Origin: Fen-1058 sp964398185
Lineage (GTDB): Bacteria > Chloroflexota > Anaerolineae > Fen-1058
Length of the DNA stretch: 64,000 nt
Assembly (NCBI GenBank): GCA_964398185.1
Contig: CAYNML010000010.1
Coordinates: 30,883 to 94,882, forward strand
Direction: 5' to 3'
Shown here one piece after another: positions 1 to 7,429 of this stretch. Within the stretch, counting starts at the first letter, position 1, and every line of letters starts with the position of its first letter. The translations under genes and the position numbers were made by a program. The notes below the pieces were generated by a model. It did not search any database. It was given only the letters and a program-made list of their open reading frames with translations, and was not told the origin of the DNA.

Positions 1-99
1 ATCGAAGTTGATCCCGATCAGCCGGAATACGTGCTGAACGTGCGCGGCGTGGGTTACGTCTTTGCCCTGGAGCGGGCCCATTCCGTCACACAACCGTAA
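1..99 (+). CDS. OmpR/PhoB-type response regulator, C-terminal end (partial)
   Basis: Only the last 32 codons are in the window; the gene begins upstream. The visible peptide contains VRGVGYVF, the characteristic beta-hairpin end of the winged-helix DNA-binding domain of OmpR/PhoB regulators (consensus RGxGYxF). The family binds direct-repeat operators and is activated by phosphorylation on an N-terminal receiver domain, which is not visible here. The gene is followed at once by a roadblock/LC7 protein gene, a pairing that suggests a signalling unit. The partner kinase is not adjacent in this window. Confidence 0.85.
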   Translation: MEVDPDQPEYVLNVRGVGYVFALERAHSVTQP

Positions 100-129
100 C
101 TTGATAGAAACGTGGCTGCGGCCTGATTC

Positions 130-585
130 ATGTTATCCTTACACTCGATGGTTACTCTATCGAGCGAGGTTAACGTGCAACACGGTAAGGTCGGCACAGA
201 GCTGGAGCGCGCCATTCAACGCTTGCAGGATTTGCGTTTTGAAGTCGGCGCGCAAGTGGTGTGGCTGGCCGACCGGACGGGCCAGGTGCTGGCCGAAGCG
301 GGCATGGTTGAGCGGGTGGTGCCGGCGGAGATGGTGGAACTGGTCAACCGCAGTTTTGATTCATCACTGCAACTGGTGCAGCAGCTGCGCGAAGATCGCT
401 CGTTCAATCTGGTGTACCACGAAGGCACGCGCTTCGACATCTACTCGTCCAACATCGATCACGCGCGCTTCATCGTGTTGGTGTTCGATCGACGACAGGG
501 GCCGAATCGCATCGGCATTGTGTGGCTGTATACCAAGCGCGCCGTGCAGGATCTGTATAACCTGCTGACGCATGAAGAAGCATAG
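130..585 (+). CDS. Roadblock/LC7-domain protein
   Basis: A protein of up to 151 aa with the roadblock/LC7 pattern: an N-terminal helix, a strand carrying a regulatory motif (VVWLADRTGQVLAEAG), a central helix, and further beta strands ending in an amphipathic helix. These small alpha/beta proteins dimerise and in bacteria often regulate small GTPases or accompany two-component regulators. The start is uncertain: ATG at 130 has no ribosome binding site, ATG at 148 lies just after a TTATCC-like -10 element, and GTG at 175 follows GAGGT at a good distance. The gene lies 30 nt after the OmpR-type regulator and converges on moaA, with a gap of only 3 nt. No catalytic function is expected. Confidence 0.75.
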   Translation: MLSLHSMVTLSSEVNVQHGKVGTELERAIQRLQDLRFEVGAQVVWLADRTGQVLAEAGMVERVVPAEMVELVNRSFDSSLQLVQQLREDRSFNLVYHEGTRFDIYSSNIDHARFIVLVFDRRQGPNRIGIVWLYTKRAVQDLYNLLTHEEA

Positions 586-588
586 CGC

Positions 589-1566
589 CTATCCGCCTAT
601 CTGCGACATCACCCGTTCCAGCGGAATCAAGCCCTCCGGCAAGCCATGGCCCCACGGCTTGCGCCAGATCAAACTCCGGATCAGTTCTTCTAATTCAGCA
701 TCGGTCGCGCCGCGCCGCAGCGGCGTCAGCAGATCGCCTTCGTCGTCGCGCAGCAGGCACAGGCGCAGGTGCCCGTCGGCGGTGAGCCGCACGCGCGAGC
801 ACGAGGCGCAGAAGGGATTGGTCAATGTGCTGATGAATCCCACGGCGGCGCGCGCGCCCTCCAGCTGATAGAGCCGCGCTTCCCCGTCGAGCCGCCCCTC
901 AGCGATCGGGTGGAGTGGGCCGACTTCGGTCTCAATGCGCTCCATGATCTCGGCCTGCGCGATGGTGGCGTTCTGCGCGAACTCGGCCACATCACCAAAC
1001 GGCATCATCTCGATAAAGCGCACCTGCCACGGATAAGCCAGCGTCAGGCGCGCCAGATCGGGCACGTCCTGCTCGTTGAAGCCGCGCGCGATGACGGCGT
1101 TGATCTTGATGGGGGTGAGTCCCGCCGCTTCAGCCGCGTACACGCCGTCGAGCACTTTGTCCAGATGACCCCAGCGCGTGACATGGTGGAAGCGCTCGGG
1201 ATCAAGCGTGTCGATGCTGACGTTGACGCGCTCCAGGCCGGCGGCTTTCAGCGGCGCGGCCAGTTCAGTCAACCGCAGGCCGTTGGTGGTCAGGGAGATG
1301 CGCGTGATACCCGCCGCGCGGATGTCGCGCACGATGGTGAGCAGCTCGGGATGCACCGTTGGCTCGCCGCCGGTCAAACGGATCTTGTCCACACCGAGCC
1401 GCGCGAAGAGGCGCACCAGGCGGCGGATCTCGGCGGTGGTCAGCAGCTCGTCATTGGGCTGAAAGACCATGTCTTCGCTCATGCAATACACACAGCGCAT
1501 ATTGCACTTGTCGGTGAGCGAGATGCGCAGATAGTGAATGTCGCGTCCGAATGAATCTAAAGGCAT
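589..1566 (-). CDS. moaA: GTP 3',8-cyclase MoaA (molybdenum cofactor biosynthesis)
   Basis: A 325-aa radical SAM enzyme that converts GTP to 3',8-cyclo-7,8-dihydro-GTP, the first step of molybdopterin synthesis. The N-terminal CNMRCVYC (C21, C25, C28) binds the SAM-cleaving 4Fe-4S cluster. The GGEP motif (TGGEPTVHPEL) is present. A C-terminal CASC plus a third Cys in RLCLL binds the second cluster that holds GTP. The protein ends in the conserved double glycine (SQIGG) needed for activity. Length is normal for the family. The start is supported by GAGGT upstream. No other moa genes are next to it, so it looks like a lone moa gene here. Confidence 0.96.
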   Translation of the reverse strand: MPLDSFGRDIHYLRISLTDKCNMRCVYCMSEDMVFQPNDELLTTAEIRRLVRLFARLGVDKIRLTGGEPTVHPELLTIVRDIRAAGITRISLTTNGLRLTELAAPLKAAGLERVNVSIDTLDPERFHHVTRWGHLDKVLDGVYAAEAAGLTPIKINAVIARGFNEQDVPDLARLTLAYPWQVRFIEMMPFGDVAEFAQNATIAQAEIMERIETEVGPLHPIAEGRLDGEARLYQLEGARAAVGFISTLTNPFCASCSRVRLTADGHLRLCLLRDDEGDLLTPLRRGATDAELEELIRSLIWRKPWGHGLPEGLIPLERVMSQIGG

Positions 1567-1654
1567 GGGCCGCTACCTCAAAACACGGTGAGTGGGTCTG
1601 TGGGGGAGGGTGTGTGCATCGATTGTAACATGCGCCTATGGCAGCGTCAATCGA

Positions 1655-1689
1655 TTGACGACCGGCGGAATAGCAGGTACAGTCATTCC
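1655..1689 (+). promoter_or_regulatory. Sigma70-type promoter giving a leaderless mRNA
   Basis: TTGACG at 1655-1660, a 17-nt spacer and TACAGT at 1678-1683. The -10 box is followed by exactly 6 nt and then the ATG at 1690, so transcription would start at or next to the start codon. No ribosome binding site is present. Confidence 0.65.
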
Positions 1690-2142
1690 ATGTCCGAGAC
1701 CTACACCATCCGATCGGCTACCGCAGCCGACGAAGCCGCCATCAAGGCCATGATCCGCGCCGAGCATCTCGATCCATTCAACGTACACTGGCCGAATTTT
1801 CTGGTGGCCGAGGAAGCAGGGCGCCTCATCGGCATCGGGCAGGTGAAGCCGTTTCGCAGCGGACGCGAGTTGGGCTCGCTGGTCGTGGTGGCGGATTGCC
1901 GCGAGAACGGCGTGGGCGGCGCGTTGATCAACGCGTTGATCGCGCGCGAGGATGGCCCCCTGCTGTTGTTCTGCCTGGCTTTCCGCGAGCCGTACTACGC
2001 CCGGTTCGGCTTCAGGCGCTGCGGTCGGCGCGAGCTGCGCGGCGAACTCAAGTTGAAGTATGTGGCGGGTTCGATCATGACGCGTTTGATCGGCAAGCGC
2101 CTGAGCGTGATGCGGCGGCCTGCCGGTTTGCGCGACGCCTGA
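1690..2142 (+). CDS. GNAT-family N-acetyltransferase
   Basis: A 150-aa single-domain GNAT protein. The acetyl-CoA binding region is visible as RENGVGGALINALI (an R/Q-x-x-G-x-G/A-like loop). The YYARFGF sequence is typical of strand beta-6/alpha-4 in ArgA/YhbS-like acetyltransferases, where the Tyr can act as general acid. The substrate cannot be told; the fold resembles the small N-acetylglutamate synthase-like proteins. The start is ATG 1690, chosen because the -10 element sits 6 nt upstream. It is transcribed divergently from moaA. Confidence 0.8.
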   Translation: MSETYTIRSATAADEAAIKAMIRAEHLDPFNVHWPNFLVAEEAGRLIGIGQVKPFRSGRELGSLVVVADCRENGVGGALINALIAREDGPLLLFCLAFREPYYARFGFRRCGRRELRGELKLKYVAGSIMTRLIGKRLSVMRRPAGLRDA

Positions 2143-2226
2143 GAAAGCGCTATACTCAACTGCGCGTGCTTCTCGAGTCTGTCCGGCATAGATCGGTCCG
2201 TCTCTCCATGGGTACAGAGCCAGGCC

Positions 2227-4221
2227 ATGCAACCAACCCGCTACCCCATCAATTTTCACGAGTTGTATGCCAACTGGCGGCGCTTCGTCGAACAGGGCGA
2301 GCTGGACGACCAGGTCGATCCGCTGGTGGCCATGTCGTGGCAGCGCTGCCGGCGCAAGCACAACCCCTACACCGACGGCAATTTGCCCCACATCACCGAG
2401 GATGCCCTGCAGGCGCTGCGTGTGCGGCAGTTTGATCTCATCGCCATTGCCCGCCCCTTCATGGAAGACATCTATCAGTGTGTCGAGCATTCCGGTTATC
2501 TGGTGGTGTTGCTGGACGCCACCGGTTGTGTGCTGGACGTGCTGGGCGATCCGCAGGTGTCTGAGCAAGTGAGGGCGCTGGGTCTCGCGCCCGGGGTGTA
2601 TTGGGGCGAAGAACAGGCCGGCACCAACGCCTTTGGCCTGGCGCTGCTGGAGCGGAGCGCCGTGCAGGTGGTGGGGGCGGAGCATCTCTTTCTGCGCTTC
2701 CACGCGTTGACGGCGTCTGCCGCGCCGGTCTTTGGGGCGCAGGGACATCCGATCGGGATTGTGGGGATGGCCGGGCTGGTGCGTCACAGCGATGTGCACA
2801 CGCTGGCCATTGTGCACGCGGCGGCGCGCGCCATCGAGAGCCAGATGCAGGCTGAGAAGTTGTTCAAGGATATGAACCTGCAGCGCACCCAGCTGTCCAC
2901 CATTCTGGAAGCCATCAGCGACGGGTTGGTGGTCTGCGACGCCAACGGCATCATCACGCACCTCAACTCCGAGGCTGCCCAGCTGCTCAATCTCAAGCCG
3001 GAAACGGTCGTAGGGCGGCCACTGAGCGAATACGTCGATCTGCCTGAGCTGGTGCAGCAGGCGCGCCGCACGCAACAGGCCTTAACCGATGTGGAGGTGA
3101 CGTTTCAAGTCCGAGGGATGCAAGTGGGTTCTCTGGTGAGTCTGTATGCCATTAACCGGGAGGACGGCAAGGAAGCCGACGGCTTCATTTTGACGCTGCG
3201 GCGCATCGAGCAGGTGCACCGGCTGGTGCAGCGCATGGTGGGCGGCCGTTCGCCGCTGTTCACGTTGAGCGCCTTTGTGGGCGAATCGACGTTGGCGAAC
3301 CAGGTGCGGCGGCAGGCGCAGGCCGCGGCGCGCAATCAGTCGCCGGTGCTGATTCAGGGCGAGACCGGCACGGGCAAAGGCGTCATCGCGCGCGCTGTCC
3401 ACAATGAGGGCACCCGCGCCGACGGGCCGTTCGTCAGCGTCAACTGCCGTGCCCTGCCGCGCGATCTGGTCATCGGCGAGTTTCTGGGGTTTGAGGCGGG
3501 CGTGTTGCGCGGCTCACAGGGCCAGCCCAGCAAGTTCGAACTGGCGCACGGCGGCACACTGCATCTGGAAGAGGTGGACGCATTGCCGCTGGAGATGCAG
3601 GGCGCACTGCTGCGCGTCATCGACTCCGGCGAGGTGATGCGCCTGGGCGGTTCGCGCGTGATTCCGGTGGATGTGCGCTTCATCGTGTCGGCCACGGCCA
3701 ATCTGGAGCGGCACGTCATCAACGGTGAGTTCCGCGCCGACTTGTTCTATGCGCTGAGCCGCATCGCGATTCACCTGCCGGCGCTGCGCGATCGGGTGGT
3801 TGATCTGCCCCTCATCGTGAATGCCACACTCGATCGGTTACGGCGGCAAACGGGACGGCGGGTGGAGATTTCCAGTGAGGCCCTGTCGTTGCTGCGGCGC
3901 TATCGCTGGCCGGGTAATGTACGCGAGTTGGAGAATGCGCTGGAACGCGCCGCCGTGCTGGCCGATTCGGGCGTCATTGAAGCGAAACATCTGCCGGATT
4001 CGATCCGGGGTCGGGGGTGGCCGGGTGAGCCGATCGAACGTGTGCCGGCCATGCACGAGGCCGAATATGAGGCGATCCTGCGGGCGGCGTCGGCCTGCCA
4101 GGGGAACCTCACCAAGATGGCGGAGATGCTGGGCATTGGTCGCACGACTCTGTGGCGGAAAATCAAGGCGGGCAACATCCGCGTGGAAGATTTCCGCCGG
4201 CCGATGGGCGCACGCAAGTGA
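2227..4221 (+). CDS. dhaR: DhaR-like transcriptional activator (GAF-PAS-AAA+-Fis HTH) of the glycerol/dihydroxyacetone locus
   Basis: A 664-aa regulator with an N-terminal GAF-like sensory region (about residues 70-215), a PAS domain (about 225-330), an AAA+ domain (about 345-560) and a C-terminal Fis-type helix-turn-helix (about 620-660, MAEMLGIGRTTLWRKIK). Order and length match DhaR/AcoR activators. The Walker A GETGTGKG starts near residue 379. The loop that normally carries GAFTGA for sigma54 contact instead reads GVLRGS (about 425-430). Walker B is HLEEVD rather than LDE, and one arginine-finger position is Ala (FRADLFYALS). These changes argue against sigma54 activation. E. coli DhaR is reported to act with sigma70. 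The gene immediately precedes glpF-dhaKL-glpK. DhaK and DhaL may be its co-regulators, as in E. coli (inference). Confidence 0.82.
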   Translation: MQPTRYPINFHELYANWRRFVEQGELDDQVDPLVAMSWQRCRRKHNPYTDGNLPHITEDALQALRVRQFDLIAIARPFMEDIYQCVEHSGYLVVLLDATGCVLDVLGDPQVSEQVRALGLAPGVYWGEEQAGTNAFGLALLERSAVQVVGAEHLFLRFHALTASAAPVFGAQGHPIGIVGMAGLVRHSDVHTLAIVHAAARAIESQMQAEKLFKDMNLQRTQLSTILEAISDGLVVCDANGIITHLNSEAAQLLNLKPETVVGRPLSEYVDLPELVQQARRTQQALTDVEVTFQVRGMQVGSLVSLYAINREDGKEADGFILTLRRIEQVHRLVQRMVGGRSPLFTLSAFVGESTLANQVRRQAQAAARNQSPVLIQGETGTGKGVIARAVHNEGTRADGPFVSVNCRALPRDLVIGEFLGFEAGVLRGSQGQPSKFELAHGGTLHLEEVDALPLEMQGALLRVIDSGEVMRLGGSRVIPVDVRFIVSATANLERHVINGEFRADLFYALSRIAIHLPALRDRVVDLPLIVNATLDRLRRQTGRRVEISSEALSLLRRYRWPGNVRELENALERAAVLADSGVIEAKHLPDSIRGRGWPGEPIERVPAMHEAEYEAILRAASACQGNLTKMAEMLGIGRTTLWRKIKAGNIRVEDFRRPMGARK

Positions 4222-4227
4222 GAAAAA

Positions 4228-4289
4228 AGAAACCGGGTTTCTCCGGGACAAACGTTCGCTTCCATTTGGAATGTAGAAATCCGGTTTCT
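4228..4289. repeat. Pair of 15-bp near-palindromes (AGAAACCGGGTTTCT type) in inverted orientation
   Basis: AGAAACCGGGTTTCT at 4228-4242 and AGAAATCCGGTTTCT at 4275-4289. They begin 7 nt after the dhaR stop codon. A truncated third copy, AGAAATCCGGTTT, lies at 15018-15030 after dhaM. Each copy can fold on itself and the two can pair with each other, so the element may terminate dhaR transcription. Confidence 0.6.
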
Positions 4290-4441
4290 GCCGGCCTGTC
4301 AAGATTATTCTGTCCGTATTTCTGCGTAACGCGCACAAGCCGCCGTTGTTCGTTCCACAATTCACCTACAAGCCCCCATTTCATTTTGAAACAGCAGTTT
4401 CTTAACACTATCCCACTGTGAAACAATTCTAACCGAATAAG

Positions 4442-4471
4442 TTGACATGACATCTCAGGTCATGATATACC
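4442..4471 (+). promoter_or_regulatory. Glycerol-locus promoter with operator palindrome in the spacer
   Basis: TTGACA at 4442-4447 and ATATAC/TATACC at 4465-4471 (17-18 nt spacer). Within this lies an inverted repeat CATGAC (4446-4451) - 7 nt - GTCATG (4459-4464), filling most of the space between the two boxes. This is a typical place for a repressor or MerR-like regulator. It is the best promoter in the dhaR-glpF interval and gives a leader of about 375 nt before glpF. There is no -24/-12 sigma54 element in the same place. Confidence 0.6.
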
Positions 4472-4850
4472 CATAGACGTTGTGCCTGTGCATACGCTGG
4501 CAGGCTGTGTGGCTGTCAACTGCCGTGACGCGAGGATGGCAATGCAGCAGATCTCAACCGCGAGGCCGTGGTGTCTGAAGTTGGGATGGGCGAAAAACCG
4601 CCAGGGCTGGCAGGCTAGCTGGTGCACGAGGCTGACATCGTGAAGCGCTGTCGCTGAGCTGAAGCTTGGCAGGCGCTTTTTTGTTGTGTGCTGCGGATTC
4701 TTTTTGGTTCATGAGCCGCGTCGCAGAAGTTCAACGAGAAAGGAGGCCGTTTGCGGAGGTAACCTACTTACTTCGCCGGAGCAGTTTCGACCCCGTGTTT
4801 CGCGCGTGATTCAACACCCATCTCAAACACGTTTTCTGGAGGAAAACAAC
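4472..4850 (+). other. Long untranslated leader upstream of glpF, possible riboregulatory region
   Basis: No credible gene was found in this stretch. It holds two direct copies of GCTGGCAGGCT (4496-4506 and 4606-4616) and a candidate weak terminator: AAGCGC at 4643-4648, inner stem AGCT/AGCT, GCGCTT at 4673-4678, then a run of T to 4682. The glpF ribosome binding site GGAGG lies just before 4851. Promoter, leader, terminator-like hairpin and gene are the parts expected of an attenuated operon, as in GlpP-controlled glp operons of Bacillus. No known riboswitch class was recognised. Confidence 0.4.
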
Positions 4851-5564
4851 ATGAACGTCGGAACAATCTTGATCTCTGAGATCATCGGCACGATGCTGCT
4901 GATCCTGTTGGGCGATGGCGTGGTTGCCAACGTGGTATTGAGCAAGACCAAGGGCAACAGCAGTGGCTGGATTGTCATCACGTGGGCGTGGGCGATGGCG
5001 GTCTTTGTGGGTGCGTATTCCTCAGTCGCATTGGGCGGCGGCGCGCACTTGAATCCGGCGGTGACAGTGGGCCTCGTCATTGCTGGCGCGGTTCCCGCGG
5101 GCGATGCGATCTGGTACATCGTCGGGGCGTTCATCGGCGCGATGATCGGCGCGTTCCTGGTGTGGTTGCACTACTATCCGCACTGGGCCGCCACGTCTGA
5201 TCCGGGTTTGAAACTGGCAGTATTCAGCACTGGCCCGGCCATTCGCAACACTGCCCTGAACCTGATTTCGGAAATCATCGGCACCTTTGTGCTGATGTTC
5301 GCCATCCTGGCCATCCCCAAGGTCTGGACGTTGCCCGGCCCGTTTACGGTTGCTCTGGCGGTGTTGGTGATTGGTCTGGCGCTGGGCGGTACCACGGGCT
5401 ATGCCATTAACCCGGCCCGCGATCTGGGCCCGCGCATCATGCACGCCATTCTGCCGATCCCCGGCAAGGGCAGCAGCGATTGGGGCTATTCGTGGATTCC
5501 GGTGGTCGGCCCGATTATCGGCGCCGCTATCGCCGCGTTGCTGTGGGGCGTGCTGCCAAAGTAG
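4851..5564 (+). CDS. glpF: Glycerol uptake facilitator (aquaglyceroporin)
   Basis: A 237-aa MIP-family channel with six predicted membrane segments and two NPA half-helices: HLNPAVT (NPA at residues 68-70) and AINPARD (187-189). Asp191 directly after NPAR is the signature that separates glycerol facilitators from water-only aquaporins, because it widens the selectivity filter next to Arg190. The protein acts in the cytoplasmic membrane and lets glycerol, and probably dihydroxyacetone, diffuse in. ATG 4851 follows GGAGGAAAACAAC; the frame is open further upstream but without conserved sequence. It is the first structural gene of the glycerol/Dha locus. Confidence 0.94.
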   Translation: MNVGTILISEIIGTMLLILLGDGVVANVVLSKTKGNSSGWIVITWAWAMAVFVGAYSSVALGGGAHLNPAVTVGLVIAGAVPAGDAIWYIVGAFIGAMIGAFLVWLHYYPHWAATSDPGLKLAVFSTGPAIRNTALNLISEIIGTFVLMFAILAIPKVWTLPGPFTVALAVLVIGLALGGTTGYAINPARDLGPRIMHAILPIPGKGSSDWGYSWIPVVGPIIGAAIAALLWGVLPK

Positions 5565-5602
5565 TCTGATCTAATCAGCAAAGTGTTGGGTTGGGTGTGA
5601 AC

Positions 5603-5650
5603 GTTAGAGGTTAGACGACCGGTGCAGACGGCAACGATCTAACCTCTAAC
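5603..5650. repeat. Inverted heptamer repeat between glpF and dhaK
   Basis: GTTAGAGGTTAGA at 5603-5615 and its perfect complement TCTAACCTCTAAC at 5638-5650, separated by 22 nt. Each arm is made of two 7-bp units (GTTAGAG, GTTAGAC). It forms a 13-bp hairpin without a T-tract, so it could stabilise or partly terminate the glpF message. Confidence 0.75.
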
Positions 5651-5693
5651 CCTGAACGCCCTCTCACGAAGACTGTGTACAAGGAGACTCACC

Positions 5694-6695
5694 ATGAAGA
5701 AACTGATCAACAAACCGGAAGATGTTGTGGTTGAAGAACTGAAGGGCATCGAGTACGCCCACCCTGATCTGGTCAAGATTCACTACGAGCCCAACTTTGT
5801 CTATCGCGCCGATGCGCCGGTGAAGAACAAAGTTGCCATTGTGTCGGGCGGCGGTTCGGGCCATGAGCCGATGCACGGCGGTTTTGTGGGCATGGGCATG
5901 CTGGATGCGGCCTGCCCCGGCGCGGTGTTCACCAGCCCCACGCCCGATCAGATGCTGGAAGCGACCAAGATGGTCAACGGCGGCAAGGGTGTGCTGCACA
6001 TCGTCAAGAACTACACCGGCGACATCATGAACTTCGAAATGGCGGCCGATCTGGCGCGCGCCGAAGGGATTGAAGTGGAAGCGGTGGTCACCAACGACGA
6101 CGTGGCCGTGCAGGACAGCCTGTACACCGCGGGCCGCCGGGGTGTGGGCATCACCGTTATCGCCGAGAAGATCTGCGGCGCGGCGGCCGAAGAAGGCCGC
6201 TCGTTGAAGGAAGTGGCCGATGTCTGCCGCAAGGTCAACGGCTGGGGCCGCAGCATGGGCATGGCCCTCACCTCGTGCACGGTGCCGCATGCCGGCAAGC
6301 CCACCTTCGATCTGCCGGAAGATGAGATGGAGATCGGCATCGGCATTCACGGCGAGCCGGGCCGCACGCGCATGAAGTTGAAGAGCGCCGACGAAGTAAC
6401 GGCCATGCTGATGGAACCGATCATCAACGATCTGCCGTACAAGGCCGGCGACGAGGTGCTGCTGTTTGTCAACAGCATGGGCGGCACGCCGCTGGTGGAG
6501 CTGTACATCATCTATCGCAAGGCCTATGAGCTTGCCACCAAGGCCGGTCTCAAGGTCGCGCGGAACCTGATCGGGCCGTACATCACCTCGCTGGAGATGG
6601 CGGGCTGCTCGATTACGCTGTTGAAGCTGGACGATGATTTGACCAAACTGTGGGACGCGCCGGTGAAGACGCCGGGCCTGCGCTGGGGAGTATAA
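5694..6695 (+). CDS. dhaK: Dihydroxyacetone kinase, substrate-binding subunit DhaK
   Basis: A 333-aa protein that binds dihydroxyacetone covalently through a histidine as a hemiaminal and presents it to DhaL for phosphorylation. Family motifs are present: GGGSGHEPMHGGFVG near residue 45-60 and GIGIHGEPGR, with the substrate-binding His at residue 219 (H218 in E. coli numbering). Length is close to that of E. coli DhaK (356 aa). AAGGAG precedes ATG 5694. It lies 4 nt from dhaL, and the PEP-dependent phosphoryl donor DhaM is encoded at 12527-15013 in the same locus. In E. coli, DhaK also represses DhaR; a similar loop is possible here. Confidence 0.96.
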   Translation: MKKLINKPEDVVVEELKGIEYAHPDLVKIHYEPNFVYRADAPVKNKVAIVSGGGSGHEPMHGGFVGMGMLDAACPGAVFTSPTPDQMLEATKMVNGGKGVLHIVKNYTGDIMNFEMAADLARAEGIEVEAVVTNDDVAVQDSLYTAGRRGVGITVIAEKICGAAAEEGRSLKEVADVCRKVNGWGRSMGMALTSCTVPHAGKPTFDLPEDEMEIGIGIHGEPGRTRMKLKSADEVTAMLMEPIINDLPYKAGDEVLLFVNSMGGTPLVELYIIYRKAYELATKAGLKVARNLIGPYITSLEMAGCSITLLKLDDDLTKLWDAPVKTPGLRWGV

Positions 6696-6699
6696 CCTC

Positions 6700-7332
6700 A
6701 TGACGATCACGCGTGACGATGTCATCAGCTGGCTGAATGAATGCGGACGGGTCATCGCCGAGAACAAAGACTACCTGACGCAGCTGGACTCGGCCATCGG
6801 CGATGCCGACCACGGCGCCAACATGGACCGCGGCTTCAAGGCGGCGCTGGCCAAACTGCCCAGCGTCGCCGACAAGGACATCGGCACGCTGTTCAAATCG
6901 GTCGGCATGACGCTGGTGCAGACCGTGGGCGGCGCGGGCGGTCCGTTGTACGGCACGTTCTTCATGCAAGCCGGCACACCCACGGCTAACAAGCTGGAAC
7001 TGACCGTCGGTGATTGGTCGGCGGCGTTGGAGGCGGCGCTGAACGGCGTAGTGGCGCGCGGCAAGGCGCAGCTGGGTGACAAGACCATGGTCGATGCGCT
7101 GACCCCGGCCTTGAGCGCGCTGAAGCAAGCCGTGAACGACGGCGCCGATCAGAATGAATGCCTGCGCCGATCGGCCTCGGCGGCCGAACAAGGCATGAAG
7201 GATACCATTCCGCTGGTCGCCAAGAAGGGCCGCGCTTCCTATCTGGGTGAACGGAGTGCCGGCCATCAAGACCCGGGAGCGACGTCGTCGTATTTGCTGC
7301 TGAAAGCGGCGGCGGACATCTGGGCGAAGTAA
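6700..7332 (+). CDS. dhaL: Dihydroxyacetone kinase, ADP-binding subunit DhaL
   Basis: A 210-aa all-helical subunit that carries tightly bound ADP as a phosphate-transfer coenzyme. It is phosphorylated by DhaM and donates to dihydroxyacetone on DhaK. The magnesium-binding aspartates are in DSAIGDADHGANM (residues 29-41). The nucleotide loop GGAGGPLYGT is near residue 78-87, and GDKTMVDAL and the C-terminal RASYLGERSAGHQDPGA are also typical. Length equals E. coli DhaL (210 aa). It starts 4 nt after dhaK, so translation is probably coupled. Confidence 0.96.
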   Translation: MTITRDDVISWLNECGRVIAENKDYLTQLDSAIGDADHGANMDRGFKAALAKLPSVADKDIGTLFKSVGMTLVQTVGGAGGPLYGTFFMQAGTPTANKLELTVGDWSAALEAALNGVVARGKAQLGDKTMVDALTPALSALKQAVNDGADQNECLRRSASAAEQGMKDTIPLVAKKGRASYLGERSAGHQDPGATSSYLLLKAAADIWAK

Positions 7333-7429
7333 CACCACAGCACCAATGAACCCGCCGGGGCCGGGAAAACCAATCGGGTTGGCCGACCCCGCACCCTTTA
7401 ACCACCAACATCCCTCAGGAGGCAATCGA

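Noticed and set aside
769..1554. Long reading frame on the plus strand inside moaA
   Set aside because: It is a GC-rich shadow of the moaA coding sequence with no family similarity; many other genes in the window, for example glpK, clpC and metH, cast similar long antisense frames.
4501..4600. Possible fluoride- or TPP-type riboswitch in the glpF leader (GGATGG, then AACCGC)
   Set aside because: Only isolated words fit; the paired regions and spacing of the known classes are absent.
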